From NCBI GenBank assembly GCA_035633075.1, contig DASQFQ010000009.1, positions 1 to 15,798 on the forward strand: a stretch of 15,798 nucleotides of DNA. The letters run 5' to 3'. Position numbers and translations under genes: made by a program. The stretch is from DASQFQ01 sp035633075 (GTDB taxonomy: Bacteria; Actinomycetota; Thermoleophilia; Solirubrobacterales; Solirubrobacteraceae). A model generated the notes under the pieces. That model ran no database searches. It worked only from the letters and a program-made list of their open reading frames with translations, and was not told the DNA's origin. The number at the start of each line of letters is the position of its first letter. Positions within the stretch are counted from its first letter, which is position 1. Shown one piece after another: positions 13,047 to 15,798 of this stretch.

Positions 13047-13997
13047 ATGGACGTCCTGCAGGAGGTCGAGACCGGGAGGATCGCCGCGCTGCGCGAGCGG
13101 GACGAGTTCTTCTGGCTCGACCTCGAGAGGCCGTCGGACTCCGACCTCGACGCGATGGCCGGCGTGCTGAGCATCCACCCCCTCGCCCTGGAGGACACGC
13201 GGGAGTTCGGGCAGCGGCCGAAGCTCGACGCCTATGAGGACCACGTCCTGCTCGTCTACTACACCGTCCGCGACCCGTTGACCGAGGCCGAGGGGCTCGT
13301 CGAGCCGGTGGAGATCCACCTCTACATCTCGGGCGGCTTCGTCGTCACCGTGCGCCGCGAGGAGTGCAGCGAGCTCGACCACCTCCACGAGATGCTCGTC
13401 CCGGAGGACACCGCGGCGGAGGACTACCTCGTCTATCGCATCCTCGACGCGCTCACCGACGCGTTCTATCCGGCGCTGGAGCGGCTCGAGGTCCGGATCG
13501 ACGCCCTCGAGGGCGAGGTCCTGGCCCGGCCGGACCGCGAGCATCTCGCCCAGATCCACCGCCTCAAGCAGGAGGTCCACGAGCTGCTGCGCCGCGTCGC
13601 CCCGCAGCGCGACCGCTTCCACACCGGCTCGGAGATCATCGTCAGCCTCCCGGGGCTGACCCGCGGCTCGCGCGAGTACCTGCGCGACGTCGCCGACCAC
13701 CTGGCGCAGATCGCGGGCGAGCTCAGCCGCCAGCACGAGGACCTGATGGGCCTGACCTCGACCTACTTCAACTCCAACCAGAACCGCCTGAACGCGATCG
13801 CCACGCGCTTCACCGTGGTGGCGACGCTGTTCTTCACCTGGACGCTCGTGACGGGCTTCTTCGGCCAGAACTTCGTCTGGCTGGTCGACAGCATCAAGTC
13901 GCGCGGGGACTTCCTGCTGTTCGGCGTCGGCGGGCTCGTCGCGCCCACGATCCTGCTCGGGATCGTCTTCTACATCAAGCGCGAGGATTGGTTCTAG
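13047..13997 (+). CDS. CorA-like divalent metal channel with GQN in place of GMN
   Basis: The 316-residue protein matches CorA in length and order. A cytoplasmic alpha/beta domain (FFWLDLERPSDSDLDAM, HPLALEDTREFGQRPKLDAY, FVVTVRREE) is followed by long helices (about 140-250, including QIHRLKQEVHELLRRVAPQR and TSTYFNSNQNRLNAIATRF) and two C-terminal membrane helices (about 254-272 and 291-310). It ends in KREDWF, whereas typical CorA ends in a basic KWL-type tail. CorA proteins are pentameric Mg2+/Co2+ channels whose selectivity loop carries Gly-Met-Asn after helix 1. Here the loop reads GFFGQNF, with Gly273-Gln274-Asn275, so the central Met is replaced by Gln. Some relatives may share this. 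The metal cannot be assigned. It is divergent from the M48 gene with no cotranscribed partner. Confidence 0.9.
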   Translation: MDVLQEVETGRIAALRERDEFFWLDLERPSDSDLDAMAGVLSIHPLALEDTREFGQRPKLDAYEDHVLLVYYTVRDPLTEAEGLVEPVEIHLYISGGFVVTVRREECSELDHLHEMLVPEDTAAEDYLVYRILDALTDAFYPALERLEVRIDALEGEVLARPDREHLAQIHRLKQEVHELLRRVAPQRDRFHTGSEIIVSLPGLTRGSREYLRDVADHLAQIAGELSRQHEDLMGLTSTYFNSNQNRLNAIATRFTVVATLFFTWTLVTGFFGQNFVWLVDSIKSRGDFLLFGVGGLVAPTILLGIVFYIKREDWF

Positions 13998-14005
13998 CCA
14001 GAAGC

Positions 14006-14011
14006 TAGGAT
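14006..14011 (+). promoter_or_regulatory. Putative -10 element (TAGGAT) of the Ccr-like operon
   Basis: TAGGAT lies 26 bases before GTG 14038, predicting a leader of about 20 bases that includes the ribosome site at 14028-14032. It begins 9 bp after the CorA-like stop codon. Confidence 0.4.
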
Positions 14012-14027
14012 CGGCGCCCCTTCAATC

Positions 14028-14032
14028 AGGAG
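14028..14032 (+). promoter_or_regulatory. Ribosome binding site (AGGAG) deciding the Ccr-like start
   Basis: AGGAG is 5 bases from GTG 14038 and supports that start over the internal ATG at 14101. It is one of the few normal Shine-Dalgarno sites in the window. Confidence 0.6.
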
Positions 14033-14037
14033 ACAAC

Positions 14038-15285
14038 GTGGCGATCGATACGACGCAAGTGGCGCGGCTGCACGTGGAACCGGGAGAGCTCCCGGCCACC
14101 ATGGCGGCCTGGGTGATCCGCGAGGAGCGGTTCGGCGAGCCGCTGGAGGCGTTCCAGCTCGAGGAGATCGAGGTCCCCGAGCCCGGCGCCTTCGAGGTGA
14201 CCGTTCGCGTCATGGCGGCCGGCGTGAACTTCAACAACGTGTGGGCCGCGCTCGGCCAGCCCGTGTCCGTCTTCCGCTATCACCCCGAGGACCACCACAT
14301 CGGTGGCTCGGACGCCTCGGGCATCGTCTGGAAGGTCGGCGAGGGCGTGACCCGCTGGCAGCCCGGCGACGAGGTCGTCCTGCACTGCAACCAGGCCTCC
14401 TACGAGGACGTCGAGGTCCATGGCCTGGACCCGCTGGCCGCCCCCTCCCAGCAGATCTGGGGCTACGAGACGACGTGGGGGTCCTTCGCGCAGTTCTGCA
14501 AGGTCCAGGCCCAGCAACTGCTGCCCAAGCCCCAGCACCTCTCCTGGGAGGAGGCCGCCTCCTACGGGCTGACCTACTTCACCGCCTACCGGATGCTGAT
14601 CGACCAGGCCAAGCTCCAGTCGGGTCACCGGGTGCTCGTATGGGGCGCGGCCGGCGGCCTTGGTGTCTTCGCGCTGCAGCTCTGCAAGCTCGCGGGCGCC
14701 GAGGCCGTCGGGGTCGTCTCCTCGGCCGACAAGGGCGAGCTGTGCGGCAAGCTCGGCGCCTGCGGCTTCGTCGACCGCAACGAGTTCGCCGGCATGATGC
14801 GCCGCGGCGACGAGACCCCCGACGAGGAGAAGGCCCGCTTCAAGGAGTCCCGGCGCTTCTGCAAGGCCGTCGTCGAGCACCTCGGCGGCGAGCCGGACAT
14901 CGTCTTCGAGCACGTCGGGCGCGCCACGTTCCCGACCTCGGTGCTGGTGGTCAAGCCGTTCGGCAAGGTGGTGATCTGCGGCGCCACCTCCGGCTACAAC
15001 CTCGACTTCGACGTGCGCTACCTGTGGATGCGCCAGAAGCAGATCATCGGCTCGCACTTCGCCAACGCCTGGCAGTGCCATCGGGCCAACCAGCTCGTCG
15101 ACCAGGGCCGGATCCGGCCGGTGCTCTGGAAGACGCTCGGGTTCGACGGGGTCGCCGAGGCCCACCAGCTGCTGCGCGACAACAAGCACCAGGGCAAGAT
15201 CGCGATCCTCGTGGGCGCCGAGTCCGAGGGGGACGGGCGCAGCGCCGAAGGCCCGGGCGCGATCCGCGCGGAGGTGGGCGCCTGA
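14038..15285 (+). CDS. Crotonyl-CoA carboxylase/reductase-like enzyme (MDR superfamily)
   Basis: The 415-residue zinc-free medium-chain dehydrogenase/reductase closely follows crotonyl-CoA carboxylase/reductase (Ccr): HHIGGSDASGIVWKVGEGV, PGDEVVLHCNQ, QIWGYETTWGSFAQF, LPKPQHLSWEEAASYGLTYF, the NADPH-binding WGAAGGLG at 202-209, DIVFEHVGR and LWMRQKQIIGSHFAN. Ccr carboxylates and reduces crotonyl-CoA to ethylmalonyl-CoA in acetate assimilation and polyketide-precursor supply. Of the four residues reported to form the CO2 pocket in Streptomyces-type Ccr (Asn, Phe, Glu, His), Asn66, Glu144 and His340 align, while Phe appears as Tyr143. It is slightly shorter than typical Ccr (about 440). No ethylmalonyl-CoA mutase or epimerase gene is nearby; instead it is coupled to the small gene at 15285. 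A related enoyl-CoA substrate is possible. Confidence 0.85.
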   Translation: MAIDTTQVARLHVEPGELPATMAAWVIREERFGEPLEAFQLEEIEVPEPGAFEVTVRVMAAGVNFNNVWAALGQPVSVFRYHPEDHHIGGSDASGIVWKVGEGVTRWQPGDEVVLHCNQASYEDVEVHGLDPLAAPSQQIWGYETTWGSFAQFCKVQAQQLLPKPQHLSWEEAASYGLTYFTAYRMLIDQAKLQSGHRVLVWGAAGGLGVFALQLCKLAGAEAVGVVSSADKGELCGKLGACGFVDRNEFAGMMRRGDETPDEEKARFKESRRFCKAVVEHLGGEPDIVFEHVGRATFPTSVLVVKPFGKVVICGATSGYNLDFDVRYLWMRQKQIIGSHFANAWQCHRANQLVDQGRIRPVLWKTLGFDGVAEAHQLLRDNKHQGKIAILVGAESEGDGRSAEGPGAIRAEVGA

Positions 15286-15629
15286 TGTCCGTCGTGTTCC
15301 AGGTCCCGTGGTACGCCACCGTGTTCCGGGCCGACTCCCTCGAGGTCGCTCTCGCCGAGATCGCTCCCGTGGCCCTGCGCTACGGCGCCAGCGACTACTC
15401 CGTCTACCGCGCGTCCGAAGACGGCTACAAGTTCCTGCAGATGGCGACCTTCGAGCACAAGGTCGACTACGAGCTGTACTGGAACGGCGAGGAGTTCGCG
15501 GCGTGGCGCGCCGACTACGCGAGCTGGTACCAGGTGCCCGTGGTCTACGGCTCCTCGAAGCTCGTGGTCTCCGGACGGGTGGGCCCCGAGGGCAACGGCC
15601 AGGCGGCGCCGCGCTCGGCTCACGCCTGA
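15285..15629 (+). CDS. Small protein with ABM/dimeric alpha-beta-barrel-like pattern, coupled to Ccr-like gene
   Basis: The 114-residue protein starts MSVVFQVPWYATVFRADSLE. Its ATG overlaps the Ccr-like stop (TGATG), and GGAGG at 15270-15274 serves as ribosome site. The strand-helix-strand pattern (ATVFRADSLEVALAEIAPVA, DYSVYRASEDGYKFLQMATF, HKVDYELYWNGEEFAAWRAD, QVPVVYGSSKLVVSG) and the many aromatic residues recall the ferredoxin-like fold of antibiotic-biosynthesis-monooxygenase or NIPSNAP-type small proteins. I do not recognise a characterised family member. There is no signal peptide. The last 15 residues look disordered. Coupling implies a role with the Ccr-like enzyme, for example as a subunit or in handling its substrate, but this is inference. 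Confidence 0.75.
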   Translation: MSVVFQVPWYATVFRADSLEVALAEIAPVALRYGASDYSVYRASEDGYKFLQMATFEHKVDYELYWNGEEFAAWRADYASWYQVPVVYGSSKLVVSGRVGPEGNGQAAPRSAHA

Positions 15630-15653
15630 GGGACATCGCGTCGATAAGCGGGT

Positions 15654-15798
15654 ATGCGCCTGCGCGACGCGCTGCCCAAGGGGCAGACCCTGCCGGACGA
15701 GAGCTGGGAGCGGCGGCATCGGTGGATGCTCGCCCTGCTGGCCCTGAACGCCGTCGGCCTGCTGGCCTTCAGCCTGCTGCGCGCATTCCCCCTCTGGC
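15654..15798 (+). CDS. N-terminal fragment of a membrane protein, probably a signalling protein (runs off the right edge)
   Basis: ATG 15654 opens a frame that continues to the window end (48 codons). It begins MRLRDALPKGQTLPDESWER, then RRHRWMLALLALNAVGLLAF starts a first membrane helix. Short basic N-termini of this type, with LP...W..RHR just before the first helix, are found on actinobacterial sensor kinases and GGDEF/EAL proteins, so such a signalling protein is likely. The output domain lies outside the window. The start is 24 bp after the previous stop. No clear -10 or Shine-Dalgarno sequence is visible, so GTG/TTG alternatives cannot be excluded. Confidence 0.6.
   Translation, partial: MRLRDALPKGQTLPDESWERRHRWMLALLALNAVGLLAFSLLRAFPLW

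Noticed and set aside
13008..13736. Upstream extension of the M48 peptidase frame
   Set aside because: It lies antisense to the CorA-like gene, and the promoter and MTLPVEAYRL start at 13007 are better supported.
1..15798. tRNA, rRNA, CRISPR, transposase, phage or defence genes
   Set aside because: Looked for on both strands; the gaps are too short and no matching protein families or repeat arrays appear.

Overview
The window is a gene-dense, very GC-rich stretch of bacterial chromosome. It most resembles a deep-branching actinobacterium, Thermoleophilia/Solirubrobacterales-like. The evidence is the high GC with GTG/ATG starts, a fused CofG-CofH coenzyme F420 synthase (FbiC), an actinobacterial exonuclease-UvrC fusion, a relic of an actinobacterial-type PhoD-like phosphoesterase, and many genes that appear to be transcribed without a leader. 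The taxonomic call is inference from protein families, not from a marker gene. I see no rRNA, tRNA, CRISPR array, insertion sequence or prophage.

Layout. 1-377 (-): remnant of a PhoD/metallophosphatase-type gene with a frameshift and a large internal deletion. 389-2590 (-): fbiC. It is divergent across 35 bp from a lipoprotein substrate-binding protein of the NMT1/THI5 type (2626-3609, +). 3615-4327 (-): a stand-alone atypical receiver protein coupled to a conserved-looking protein of unknown function. 4337-5493 (+): a 73-residue protein coupled to a YgfZ/GcvT-like folate-binding protein. 5629-6108 (+): a small Rossmann/UspA-like protein. 6086-7768 (-): DEDDh exonuclease fused to a UvrC-like GIY-YIG nuclease. 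7886-8868 (+): a two-gene operon of exported proteins. 8904-9896 (-): HtrA/DegP-type protease with a PDZ domain, divergent from a MarR regulator coupled to a 14-TM DHA2 drug exporter (10013-12021, +). 12018-13007 (-): M48 metallopeptidase, divergent from a CorA-like metal channel (13047-13997, +). 14038-15629 (+): a crotonyl-CoA carboxylase/reductase-like enzyme coupled to a small protein with an ABM-like pattern. 15654-end (+): start of a membrane protein.

The most general signal is promoter architecture. At nine of the fourteen complete genes (plus the pseudogene), a TANNNT-type -10 hexamer, or a one-mismatch variant, ends 6-8 bases before the chosen start codon, which predicts leaderless mRNAs. 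Two divergent gene pairs have back-to-back -10 elements only 11-12 bp apart, so the two promoters should compete for polymerase. Genes are otherwise packed by stop/start overlaps (ATGA, GTGA, TGATG) and by tail-to-tail overlaps.

No obvious new defence or mobile system is present. The best leads are the leaderless and bidirectional promoters, an array of TTGC/GCAA half-sites over the marR start, the Ccr-like enzyme with its small partner, and single-residue deviations in conserved sites of the UvrC-like, CorA-like, receiver and Ccr-like proteins.
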